Assembly (NCBI GenBank): GCA_003514305.1
Contig: DORE01000205.1
Location: 1-22,421, forward strand
Direction of reading: 5' to 3'
DNA from: Gammaproteobacteria bacterium
GTDB taxonomy: Bacteria; Pseudomonadota; Gammaproteobacteria; Pseudomonadales; Pseudohongiellaceae
Length of the DNA stretch: 22,421 bases
A program made the position numbers and the translations under genes. The notes below the pieces were generated by a model. That model searched no databases, had not been told where the DNA came from, and was given only the letters and a program-made list of their open reading frames with translations. Positions 8,562 through 16,312 of this stretch are shown here, piece by piece (the first letter of the stretch is position 1; each line of letters opens with the position of its first letter).

Positions 8562-8707
8562 CGAAGCGCCAGGAAAGAACTGATGAGGGAGAGACAAACG
8601 TGGGCGCGGAGTCAAACGACCCGAGCAGCCACCGATGCGCCCTCCGCTACATCGTGGGGTGCGCGCGCGGCAAGCTTGTCGCTTCACTGCGCGGCGCGGT
8701 TGTGATC

Positions 8708-8835
8708 TGGCTGGTATCGGACTCGTTCCGAAGCTTTGGGCTCAGGACTTACCGTTGCGGGGGCAGCGTCGGGTTCTCACCGACTTCCCAATCAAGTGCT
8801 GCCTCGCTATGAATTCACGCTAGCAGCACACCAAA
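8708..8835 (-). promoter_or_regulatory. Cobalamin (AdoCbl) riboswitch aptamer
   Basis: Read on the minus strand, 8789-8749 contains the cobalamin-riboswitch core: GGGAAGTCGGTGAGAACCCG followed by ACGCTGCCCCCGCAACGGTA, matching the conserved GGGAA-GGTG-AA-CC and GCCCCCGCAAC-GTAA blocks. Downstream, 8725-8709 gives the B12 box (GAGTCCGATACCAGCC). A 7-base-pair stem with arms at 8824-8830 and 8796-8802 precedes the core, as the P2 arm does. The strand and position place it in the leader of the TonB receptor. The outer limits are approximate because I cannot fold P1 reliably. It should bind adenosylcobalamin and shut receptor synthesis when B12 is plentiful. Confidence 0.93.
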
Positions 8836-9107
8836 TGCAACCTATGGGAAGTATGACGGGCAGCTAAGTACTTGTAAAGCGCCAAGTAGAGGGGCAACGT
8901 GTCTTATTTCGAATCAATACTGCTCAACTCCGCAGCGATTTCAACAGCCTCCCCCTCCGCTGCCTGCGCCCACATTAGCACAGCTTTTGGGTGAGTTAGC
9001 TTTCGTGAGACTTTTCAGTTGCTAAATGGCTCTGATCCTCGAAAATTCTGCTGCTCTCTGTAAGATATACGTCAGTTGATTGAATTTAAGTTGCGGGGGA
9101 ATCCATT

Positions 9108-11279
9108 GTGAAGTCCAAATTTCTATACCTTGGTAGCTTGTTGATCTCTGCTATATCGGCCTGCGGATCACCGGAGGAAGCAACACCTGAGCTGGCTGAT
9201 AGCATGGAGATACCGGCTACGCAATCGGCGCACACAGAACCAAGCTCTGAAGACCCCTTTCTTTGGCTGGAAGAAGTCGAAGGGGCCGAAGCACTTGCAT
9301 GGGCGGCTGAGCAAAATGCTTTTGCTGTTCCACGTCTACAAGGTGACGCGAGATTCGAATCAGTGCGGAAAGAGATAGAAAATCTGCTGACGTCAGACGA
9401 TCGGATCCCAATGCCTGACCTGATTGATGGTCAGATCTACAATTTTTGGCAGGATGATAGCCACGTCCGCGGCCTGCTGCGACGCACCAGCCTAGAAAGC
9501 TACATGAGCGACGACCCACAATGGGAAACAGTTATTGATATTGATTCGCTTGCGACAAAGGAAGACGCCAATTGGGTTTATAAGGGAAGAAGCTGTCTAC
9601 AAAATGATCCGCACCGCTGTTTGTTGCGCTTAAGTGATGGTGGCAAAGATGCAGTTGTGTTGAGAGAGTTCGACCTTAATGATAAAGACTTTGTCGAGGG
9701 CGGATTCACCGTCGCTGAAGCAAAAACTAATGTCGACTGGCTCAATGCTGACACACTACTTATCGGTACCGATTTCGGCGAAGGCTCATTGACGAGCTCC
9801 GGTTACGCCCGAACCCTCAGAATTTGGCCCCGCGGAAGCGACATAAACGATGCAGAGCAGATCATCGAAGTTGATTCGCAAGATATGAGTATTGGGGTTA
9901 GCACTGTAAAAGGGAAAGGCTCACTGTATAGTTTTGTGACCCGCCGCCCTGACTTCTTCAGCGAGCAAAATTGGTTAATTACGCCTCAACGAACTCTGGC
10001 AGAGATTCCTTTGCCTATCGATGTAAGCCTGCAGGGCGTGTTTGGTGACAAGCTCATTGCATTAATGCGTAGTGACTGGTCTCCTAATGATCGCATCTAT
10101 CCTGCTGGCAGCCTGATCGCGGTTGACCTCGATGAAAGCGTCAAGAGCGGCACCGCAGCAGGCGTTAGCATTTTGCTGAACCCCGTTGTAGAGGAGCAAC
10201 TTGACGCCATAACGTCGGTGAGCATGACCAGAGATTCTATCTATGTTGCTGCCCTGAAAGATGTGTCTGGCACGCTTCTGAGAATCCGACCAGCAAAGGC
10301 CGAGGCCTGGGAAACAGCCAGAATTCAGCTACCTGAAAATGGCGCCATCCGACTAGTAAGCGCAGACTCCTTTACCGACACGCTAATGGTGAGTTATCAG
10401 AGCTTCCTGACTCCTTCCACGCTGTACCTCATTAACGGCGATGATCAGCCAATCGCAGTCAAGACTTTGTCGCCGCAATTCGATACCGCTCCGTTTGTCG
10501 TCAAGCAACACTTTGCCACGAGCGCCGATAATACCCAGATCCCCTACTACGTTGTGCGCCATCGCGACACCCCAATGATTGGCACCACGCCAACACAACT
10601 TACCGCCTACGGCGGGTTTGAGCTCTCTCGGACTCCCACCTATATGTCTGCCCAAAGCCAGGCTTGGCTAGCGCGAGGCGGCGCATATGTCCTAGCGAAC
10701 ATCCGCGGTGGCGGAGAATATGGCCCTCAGTGGCACCAGAGCGCACTGCTTGAAAATCGACAACTCGTATTTGAGGACTTTATCTCAGTTGCCGAGGACC
10801 TCATCACGAGGGGTCTTACAAGCCCAAAGCACCTCGGCATAAGCGGCGGCAGCAACGGCGGACTGCTGGTGACAGCAACAATGGTAAAGCGGCCCGATTT
10901 GTTCAATGCGGTCATCGCTTCAGTGCCGCTGATAGACATGTTGCGTTACCATCTATTGCTGGCCGGTGCAAGCTGGATGGCAGAATACGGTAATCCAGAC
11001 AATCCGCAACACTACGAGTTTATTTCACAATATTCACCGTATCAGAACATGAAGGCTGACAGCGAATACCCCGAGATATTTTTATGGACAAACCCTAAAG
11101 ATGATCGTGTGCATCCGGGGCATGCGCGAAAAATGGCTGCGCGCATGCGGGAGCAGGGGCACGATCTGATCTATTTTGAAAATGCCGAAGGCGGCCATGG
11201 AGGCGGGGCCAATTTGAGTCAGCTGGCAGTGACTCAGTCCATGGAAGTTGTTTACTTGCTGCAGCAACTGAGCGACTGA
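9108..11279 (+). CDS. Lipoprotein prolyl oligopeptidase (S9 family)
   Basis: This 723-residue serine peptidase cleaves peptides at proline or related bonds. An N-terminal lipoprotein signal ends in the lipobox ISAC with Cys19, so the enzyme is anchored to a membrane facing the periplasm or outside. EDPFLWLEEVEG starts the family's N-terminal segment. A beta-propeller spans about residues 95-450, and the alpha/beta hydrolase domain about 480-723. The triad is Ser582 in SGGSNGG, Asp at 665-666 in the DDRVHPG motif, and His697 in GGHGGG. The segment ANIRGGGEYGPQWHQ is the family-typical block before the nucleophile. The start is GTG 9108 with GGGGGA seven bases upstream. It is divergent from the btuB leader, with roughly 270 bases to the 5' edge of the riboswitch. 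Oligopeptidase B is less likely than the general S9A/POP group. Confidence 0.92.
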   Translation: MKSKFLYLGSLLISAISACGSPEEATPELADSMEIPATQSAHTEPSSEDPFLWLEEVEGAEALAWAAEQNAFAVPRLQGDARFESVRKEIENLLTSDDRIPMPDLIDGQIYNFWQDDSHVRGLLRRTSLESYMSDDPQWETVIDIDSLATKEDANWVYKGRSCLQNDPHRCLLRLSDGGKDAVVLREFDLNDKDFVEGGFTVAEAKTNVDWLNADTLLIGTDFGEGSLTSSGYARTLRIWPRGSDINDAEQIIEVDSQDMSIGVSTVKGKGSLYSFVTRRPDFFSEQNWLITPQRTLAEIPLPIDVSLQGVFGDKLIALMRSDWSPNDRIYPAGSLIAVDLDESVKSGTAAGVSILLNPVVEEQLDAITSVSMTRDSIYVAALKDVSGTLLRIRPAKAEAWETARIQLPENGAIRLVSADSFTDTLMVSYQSFLTPSTLYLINGDDQPIAVKTLSPQFDTAPFVVKQHFATSADNTQIPYYVVRHRDTPMIGTTPTQLTAYGGFELSRTPTYMSAQSQAWLARGGAYVLANIRGGGEYGPQWHQSALLENRQLVFEDFISVAEDLITRGLTSPKHLGISGGSNGGLLVTATMVKRPDLFNAVIASVPLIDMLRYHLLLAGASWMAEYGNPDNPQHYEFISQYSPYQNMKADSEYPEIFLWTNPKDDRVHPGHARKMAARMREQGHDLIYFENAEGGHGGGANLSQLAVTQSMEVVYLLQQLSD

Positions 11280-11375
11280 ATCGCCGATGGAAGCTTCCAC
11301 CATGTCGCGTTATGAGCAACCAAGGGTTCCAGCGTGGCAACCGAGTAAAGCCTGACTGAGCTGTTGGTCTGAGTG

Positions 11376-11456
11376 TTGTGGTGTCGTCGCAAGCAGCCTC
11401 TGTCCCAAAGTGTTGTGCTGGACACAGACGGGTAAGCACTAATCGCGACACCACAA
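11376..11456. repeat. 11-bp inverted repeat enclosing a second imperfect one
   Basis: TTGTGGTGTCG (11376-11386) is repeated inverted as CGACACCACAA (11446-11456) without mismatch. Inside, CTGTCC (from 11399) faces GGACACAG (ending 11428) with a two-base bulge. There is no T-run after either arm, so it is not an intrinsic terminator. It does not match the integron attC consensus ends. Confidence 0.55.
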
Positions 11457-11608
11457 GTAGCCTCCAAGTCTTCGACACCGAGCATTTGGTATACACGCTT
11501 TTGCTATGACGAAGAGGGCAAGTTGCTCAGCATCGTGCCCAGCAGCCACAAGACTACACCCTTTCTTCAAGGGTAGAGCTCTGCGTATCAGCTCGCGACA
11601 GGGCAAAA

Positions 11609-11641
11609 CAGTATTATTTCAGTGATATAGTCTTAATACTG
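11609..11641. promoter_or_regulatory. 8-bp inverted repeat, possible operator upstream of the GST gene
   Basis: CAGTATTA (11609-11616) and TAATACTG (11634-11641) form a perfect inverted repeat around a 17-base AT-rich centre that contains GATATAGT, which resembles a -10 element. It lies about 300 bases upstream of the GST start. The symmetry is visible; operator function is a guess. Confidence 0.3.
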
Positions 11642-11806
11642 GAACACCATCACACAATCCGAGCAGAAAAGCGGTTCAGTGCATGTTGACTCATCAAGAC
11701 AACCTTACGCTATTGGAAGGCTTACAAGGTGACAAGCGGAAGAGCTTACCAATTTCTTTTCGCCACGAAGGGGTATACCTCAAACTTTCCCTGCTTCTCT
11801 CATTCC

Positions 11807-11895
11807 TGATCAATCATGTATTCGCCCAACGTCTAAAAAAGCGTAACGATTCGATGATCAATCACGCGCTGCTAGCTCAGTTGGGCGATCTTTTT
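11807..11895 (+). ncRNA. Candidate structured RNA or terminator upstream of the GST gene
   Basis: TCGCCCAAC (11822-11830) pairs with GTTGGGCGA (11880-11888). Within it GCGT and GATT can pair with AATC and ACGC (about 11842-11867). Five T residues follow at 11891-11895. A 10-base direct repeat TGATCAATCA occurs at 11807-11816 and 11855-11864. The right arm contains TAGCTCAGTTGG (11873-11884), identical to a common tRNA D-arm consensus, but no tRNA can be folded around it. It could be a small RNA 3' end, an attenuator, or a degraded integration site. Confidence 0.25.
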
Positions 11896-11939
11896 ATGAC
11901 TAGTTAGCTATAAATCCAACCTAAAGAAAGGTAAGCCAT

Positions 11940-12557
11940 ATGCTCTTTTATTTCGCTCCTAAAACCGTTGCAGTCGCATCCCACATTGCCTTGGAAGAGG
12001 TCGAAGCAGACTATAAAACCCGGGAATTGGACTTTACGTCTAGCGAGCAGCACGGAGAAGCGTATCTCGCGATAAATCCAAAAGGGCGAGTACCAGCTCT
12101 TGTCACTGATGGAGGAATTCTTACCGAAACGCCCGCTATACTACTTTATCTTGCCCAGTCGCACCCCGACGCAAGCCTGGCGCCTTTGGAAGACTCCTTT
12201 CGACTAGCAAAGGTACAGGAATTTAACGCTTTTCTGTGCGCAACCGTCCACGTTGCCCATGCGCATCGAGTTAGAGGGGAAAGATGGGCCGATGATGAGA
12301 GCGCTATCAAGGCGATGCAGCAGAAAGTCCCACAAACTATGCGGGCATGCTTTCAATTAATCGCTGAAAGTTTCTTCCGAGGCCCCTGGGTAATGGGCCA
12401 GTCCTACTCCATTGCCGACCCCTATTTGTTCACCATCAGTAATTGGCTGGAAGGGGATAGCGTAGATATCAGGGAATTTCCGAGCATCGCCGACCACAAC
12501 AGCAGAATGCGCGAAAGAGCAGCGGTAGAAAAGATCCTGGAAATCCATGGTATCTGA
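11940..12557 (+). CDS. Glutathione S-transferase family protein lacking the beta-class Cys/Ser
   Basis: This is a 205-residue cytosolic protein with a GST thioredoxin-fold N-terminal domain (1-75) and an all-helical C-terminal domain (85-205). Family marks are NPKGRVPAL (46-54, cis-Pro52), the glutathione-binding pair at ETPAILLYLA (Glu63-Thr64) and the C-terminal folding motif GQSYSIADPYLF (154-164). Aligned with beta-class GSTs, the N-terminus YFAPKTVAVASHIAL has Val10 and Ala11 where Cys10 and Ser11 normally stand, so the standard catalytic residues are missing. A different role, such as peroxide reduction, binding or a structural function, is possible. The ribosome binding site AGAAAGG ends about 8 bases before ATG 11940. 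It appears monocistronic, with 201 bases to the next gene. Confidence 0.85.
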   Translation: MLFYFAPKTVAVASHIALEEVEADYKTRELDFTSSEQHGEAYLAINPKGRVPALVTDGGILTETPAILLYLAQSHPDASLAPLEDSFRLAKVQEFNAFLCATVHVAHAHRVRGERWADDESAIKAMQQKVPQTMRACFQLIAESFFRGPWVMGQSYSIADPYLFTISNWLEGDSVDIREFPSIADHNSRMRERAAVEKILEIHGI

Positions 12558-12667
12558 TCAAAAGCGGATTTCTACTCTCACGAGGAAAATTTTCGCTGCC
12601 CTGAAGCCATCGATGCGCTCCACCCCAATTCGGTTAGAATAAATGGGGGAGAATTTGCAATAAATCG

Positions 12668-12685
12668 GCAGAGTTGGCACTCTGC
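12668..12685. repeat. Small perfect hairpin between the GST and TPR genes
   Basis: GCAGAG and CTCTGC (6 bp) enclose a 6-base loop. There is no T-run, so a terminator role is not supported. It lies about 73 bases upstream of the TPR gene. The rest of 12558-12758 shows nothing I can name. Confidence 0.25.
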
Positions 12686-12758
12686 GATCTCGACACTCTC
12701 GAAACAATTGCATATTGCGTGACCCACGTTCAACACAAAATCAGAAAGAGGCCCAGAT

Positions 12759-14354
12759 ATGTCTAGCCGCCCCGCCAATGCACTACTTGCTACCTTATTT
12801 TTTACAGTGGTCACCCAAGCTCAGACGACTGACTTCAGTCGAATTGGAACATATGAGTTTCCGACTAGCACGACCGACGCTGCAGCGCAGGAGGCCTTTC
12901 TTGCCGGAGTCGGCTTTCTGCATAGCTTTGGTATGACACAGGCTCAGGAAGCTTTTCGTGCGGCCCAGCAACGCGATCCAGACTTTGTGATGGCATACTG
13001 GGGCGAAGCGTTTACCTATCAACATCCCTTTTTCGGCGCCTTGAGCGAAGGACCGGGTCAAGCGCTAATGAAGCTCGCTCCGACCGCTGCGTTGCGTGCA
13101 GCTAAAGCCAAAAACGACAAAGAAAGAGGTTTTCTTAGGGCTGCAGAGGCCTATGCCCTGACGCCGGGCGGCATGCCGGAGCGACGTATCGCCTGGATGA
13201 ATGCCATGAAAGCAGTGTTTGAACAGTATCCGGAAGATTATGAGGTCAAAGCTTTTTATACCGCTTCGTTGCTGGCAGCAGCGGGTCACTCGGGCGACAA
13301 CCGCGAACGGATGAACATGTACGCAGGCTCTTTGGCGCTGGAATTGTTCAAAGACAACGACAACCATCCCGGCGCTGCTCATTATGTAATTCACGCTTTT
13401 GACGATCCGCTCCACGCGCCAATCGCGCTCGAGGCAGCACAAAAATATCGGGACATCGCACCGGCGGTCTCCCACGCCCGTCATATGCCTTCGCATATCT
13501 TTATCCAGCACGGCATGTGGGAAGAGGTGTCCACGTGGAATGAGTCAGCCTGGCAAGCCGCGCGTGATCTCTGGCAGCCGGGCGATCGGGTTGGCGATCA
13601 AAACCACTCGGGGGACTGGGGGCAGTACGGCGACCTCCAACTCGGCAGCATTGACCGCTCCGAACTATGGATAGAGCGTGCCGAACAGACACTAAGAGAA
13701 AACCCGGGAGACAGTCGCTCCTCCACTACTCTGAAAACCATGCGAGCGCGACATGTAATTGAAACTCAGCAGTGGCAAATTACTGAGCTATCTGACGAAC
13801 TTAGCGCTGATGAACTCCTTGCCCTTGGGTTGAGCGCCGCTCACCTGGGCGATCTGGAACTCGTCAAAAGAACCATAAACCGCATCAATAGTCTGGCGTC
13901 AGACAGCCCAGGCAACGCTGGACTGCGTATAATTTTAGCGGAGGTAACTGCTCTCCTAAAAGCAAAACAGGCTGAAGAGCTGCTGCTCGAGGGACTCACC
14001 ACTGATGGTCTACCAACCCAGCGGGAGGCACTAGCACTGCTGACTGAGGCGATCGCACTTAGAGAAGCCGGCCGACTCCCAAACGGCGCAGCGAGTCCAT
14101 TGAAACCGATTCATGAGCTCGCTGGTGAGATCAACTTGGCTTTTGGATTCGCCAGTGACGCAGTTGCCTTGTTCGAGACTTCTCTTCAGCGCTTGCCGAA
14201 TCGTCCACTGTCTTTGCTTGGCGCGGCGAGGGCGCACGCTGCCGCAGGCAATAGTGACAGAGCCAACGAGTTGTATGCAAAGCTGCTGACAATCCGACAC
14301 GACGAAGCACACCCTTTTGTTCGGGAAGCTCGCCAGTTTGTCGCAATAAAATAG
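12759..14354 (+). CDS. Exported TPR protein with conserved histidine-rich core
   Basis: This 531-residue protein has a signal peptide (1-22, ending TQAQ). TPR-like helical pairs occur at about 43-85 (FLHSFGMTQAQEAFRAAQQR, then DPDFVMAYWGEA), around 160-265 and again at 425-520. The central block is unusual: NHPGAAHYVIHAFDD (202-216) and SHARHMPSHIFIQHGMWEE (238-256) supply His203, 208, 212, 219, 239, 242, 246 and 251. I recognise this as a widespread but uncharacterised TPR family in which these histidines are conserved, so metal, heme or substrate binding is plausible. The ribosome binding site is AGAGG before ATG 12759. It ends 22 bases before the SoxC-like gene, so it is probably co-transcribed with that gene and the cytochrome. 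A role in maturing or serving the redox complex is inference only. Confidence 0.8.
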   Translation: MSSRPANALLATLFFTVVTQAQTTDFSRIGTYEFPTSTTDAAAQEAFLAGVGFLHSFGMTQAQEAFRAAQQRDPDFVMAYWGEAFTYQHPFFGALSEGPGQALMKLAPTAALRAAKAKNDKERGFLRAAEAYALTPGGMPERRIAWMNAMKAVFEQYPEDYEVKAFYTASLLAAAGHSGDNRERMNMYAGSLALELFKDNDNHPGAAHYVIHAFDDPLHAPIALEAAQKYRDIAPAVSHARHMPSHIFIQHGMWEEVSTWNESAWQAARDLWQPGDRVGDQNHSGDWGQYGDLQLGSIDRSELWIERAEQTLRENPGDSRSSTTLKTMRARHVIETQQWQITELSDELSADELLALGLSAAHLGDLELVKRTINRINSLASDSPGNAGLRIILAEVTALLKAKQAEELLLEGLTTDGLPTQREALALLTEAIALREAGRLPNGAASPLKPIHELAGEINLAFGFASDAVALFETSLQRLPNRPLSLLGAARAHAAAGNSDRANELYAKLLTIRHDEAHPFVREARQFVAIK

Positions 14355-14376
14355 ATGAATCAAATAAGACGACTCC

Positions 14377-15669
14377 ATGACAAAAAGCAGTAAAGATCAG
14401 AACAAACGACTCAATCTAGACATGGCCGCAGCCAATGGCCTGCTTAGCCGGCGACACCTATTGAACGCGGCGCTTGGTGGCGCAGGCCTGGCAATGTCAC
14501 AATCCTTACTCGGCCAGGAGGCTGGAGTTAAATTGGAGATTCCCGCCTGGTCAAAAACCCCTGGACCGGGAACCAGTCCCTACGGTAAGACTTCTGCTCA
14601 TGCCAAGCTGGAACGACAATCGGGGTTTGACAATCCCTTTTATCCGGGCGGCGGAGCATCCCGTTCCCCACTGCAGCATCTGCAGGGCACCATTACACCG
14701 AACAGCCTGCATTTCGAACGACATCATGCCGGTGTTCCAGCAATTGATCCGGATGGTCACAAGCTGGTTATACATGGGCTGGTCCGACAACCATTGGTAT
14801 TCAATTATGAGGACCTGCTGAAGTATCAAATGGTAAGCAAAATCCACTTCCTGGAATGCTCAGGCAACAGCGGGGCTCTGCTCTACGGTGGCAACCCGGA
14901 TGGCACCGCGCAAAGCCTTCATGGCTTAGTCTCCTGTGCTGAATGGACAGGGATCCCTCTCTCTGCCTTGTTGGGAGAAGCAGGCGTGTTACCTGAGGCA
15001 CGCTGGATCGCCGCAGTGGGTGCAGATGCTGCCAGCATGGGCAGATCCATTCCGCTGGATAAAGCCATGGATGATTCCCTGCTTGCACTTTTCCAGAACG
15101 GCGAACCAGTAAGACCGGAGCAGGGCTATCCTATGCGACTTTTCAATCCAGGCTGGGAAGGCAACACCAGCGTCAAATGGCTGACACAGATCAAAGTTAC
15201 CCGCAATCCTCTCCAGTTCCGTGACGAGACCAGTAAGTACACCGATACCATGCCAGACCGCAAGAGTCTGCAGTTCACGTTCCCGATGGAAGTTAAATCT
15301 GTTATTACTTCACCTTCAGGACAGATGAGTGTGACTCAAGGTAGCATCTATCGCGTGACGGGAATTGCCTGGTCCGGTGCTGGCAGCATAAGGCGTGTAG
15401 AGGTCAGCGCGGATGGCGGTCAGACGTGGGGCGACGCGCTTGTTGAAAGTCAGCAGCTTGACAGGGCTTTAGTTCGTTTCAGTATTCCATGGCGTTGGGA
15501 CGGCAGTCCAGCTGTGCTGCAGAGTCGTGCAACCGACAGTGCGGGTAACGTGCAACCAACCCGTAACTCAGTAATTGCGGCAAAGGGCACGATTAATCGC
15601 TATCACAATCCCTGCATTCAAAGCTGGGGGGTCAACACGGCGGGTGAGGTCACCAATGTTTACGTTTAG
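14377..15669 (+). CDS. SoxC-like molybdopterin sulfite/sulfur dehydrogenase
   Basis: This 430-residue protein belongs to the sulfite oxidase family. A twin-arginine signal SRRHLLNAALGGAGLAM starts at residue 24, so the enzyme is exported folded with its cofactor to the periplasm. The oxidoreductase molybdopterin domain covers about 95-280. The molybdenum-ligating Cys161 is in HFLECSGNSG, and RLFNPGWEGNTSVKWL is family-typical. A Mo-co dimerisation domain (about 300-410) contains IAWSGAGSIRRVEVSADGG. NRYHNPCIQSWGVNTAGEV resembles SoxC ends. The product oxidises sulfite or a sulfane-type sulfur and passes electrons to a c-type cytochrome. The next gene encodes one and overlaps this gene by 14 bases. 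No soxXAYZB genes are in the window, so a stand-alone sulfite dehydrogenase is as likely as a Sox system. The start at 14377 has only a weak ribosome binding site; ATG 14422 is an alternative that keeps the signal. Confidence 0.88.
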   Translation: MTKSSKDQNKRLNLDMAAANGLLSRRHLLNAALGGAGLAMSQSLLGQEAGVKLEIPAWSKTPGPGTSPYGKTSAHAKLERQSGFDNPFYPGGGASRSPLQHLQGTITPNSLHFERHHAGVPAIDPDGHKLVIHGLVRQPLVFNYEDLLKYQMVSKIHFLECSGNSGALLYGGNPDGTAQSLHGLVSCAEWTGIPLSALLGEAGVLPEARWIAAVGADAASMGRSIPLDKAMDDSLLALFQNGEPVRPEQGYPMRLFNPGWEGNTSVKWLTQIKVTRNPLQFRDETSKYTDTMPDRKSLQFTFPMEVKSVITSPSGQMSVTQGSIYRVTGIAWSGAGSIRRVEVSADGGQTWGDALVESQQLDRALVRFSIPWRWDGSPAVLQSRATDSAGNVQPTRNSVIAAKGTINRYHNPCIQSWGVNTAGEVTNVYV

Positions 15670-16192
15670 AAGGCTCCTGAAAACTTGCGCCTTGTTCGGA
15701 TGTAGCGTGACAGTGCTCGTCAGCACGGCGCAGGAGCAGGTAAAACTGGGCCAAGCTATTACTGAAGCCAGTCTGGCTGAATTCGACTTAATTGCTGAGC
15801 CAAGTGGAATCAGCTTTCCGGCTGGGAGCGGCACAGCGCGCCAAGGCAAGATAATTTTTGAAAATCGTTGTTCGGTCTGTCATGGGAGCAACGGCGAGGG
15901 CAATTCGGCTGCTACGGTGCTAGTCGGCGGCGACATGAAATCACTAGACTCACCGTTACGGACGGTGGGAAGCTATTGGCCCTACTCCAGTACAGTGTTC
16001 GATTTTATTCGTCGCGCTATGCCTGCCAACGCTCCAAAATCGCTGACCGATGAAGAGACCTATCAGGTCGCCGCGTATGTGCTGTACCTGAACGGCCTTG
16101 TCGCCGAAGACGAAATCATGGATGCGAAAACTCTTCCTCAGGTGCGTATGCCAAACGCGGAAGGCTTTATCGACCAAAGCCATATTCAATAG
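15656..16192 (+). CDS. SoxD-like periplasmic c-type cytochrome
   Basis: This is a 178-residue monoheme cytochrome c and the likely electron acceptor of the SoxC-like enzyme. The heme site is CSVCH (residues 72-76). The distal Met122 lies in RRAMPANAPKSLTDEETYQV, followed by AAYVLYLNG and the C-terminal PQVRMPNAEGF, patterns typical of SoxD heme domains. A signal peptide covers residues 1-25. The frame is open from 15575, but ATG 15656 is chosen because it has GGTGAGG six bases upstream and starts directly at the signal peptide. This gives a 14-base overlap with the end of the SoxC-like gene and suggests coupled translation. Canonical SoxD is about twice as long with two domains; here only one is present. 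Confidence 0.88.
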   Translation: MFTFRRLLKTCALFGCSVTVLVSTAQEQVKLGQAITEASLAEFDLIAEPSGISFPAGSGTARQGKIIFENRCSVCHGSNGEGNSAATVLVGGDMKSLDSPLRTVGSYWPYSSTVFDFIRRAMPANAPKSLTDEETYQVAAYVLYLNGLVAEDEIMDAKTLPQVRMPNAEGFIDQSHIQ

Positions 16193-16312
16193 GAACGTGC
16201 ACGCTCTGAGTTGCTCGATCAGTCAGCATAATGACTATAGCATCTGACAGATGGGTGAGCTCTGCCAGATTAACAAAAGTGCAAGTACAGTAAAACACAA
16301 GGGAGCGGACCT

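Larger units (their letters stand above)
11280..11939. other. 660-base gap without a convincing gene; inverted repeats
   Basis: No frame here has both a believable protein and a start with a ribosome binding site. The longest plus-strand frame (11683-11907, 74 codons) has neither. The gap holds three structured segments listed separately: an 81-base inverted repeat (11376-11456), a 33-base inverted repeat (11609-11641) and a folded, T-run-ended segment (11807-11895). A 10-base palindrome GGAAGCTTCC lies just after the peptidase stop (11288-11297). The promoter of the GST gene must also lie here. Confidence 0.6.

Noticed and set aside
8415..8823. Overlapping plus-strand open frames of 62-96 codons upstream of the TonB receptor
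   Set aside because: They run antisense to the receptor's 5' end and through the cobalamin riboswitch; they have no family resemblance or ribosome binding sites.
11082..11496. Minus-strand open frames at the end of, and just after, the prolyl oligopeptidase
   Set aside because: They largely overlap the catalytic-domain coding sequence in antisense or the inverted-repeat gap, with no recognisable protein.
11873..11884. Complete tRNA gene around TAGCTCAGTTGG
   Set aside because: No matching acceptor, anticodon or T arms (GGTTCGA-type) can be found on either side.
15575..15655. N-terminal extension of the cytochrome gene
   Set aside because: It would put 27 Arg-rich residues before the signal peptide and overlap SoxC-like coding by 95 bases; ATG 15656 has a good ribosome binding site.
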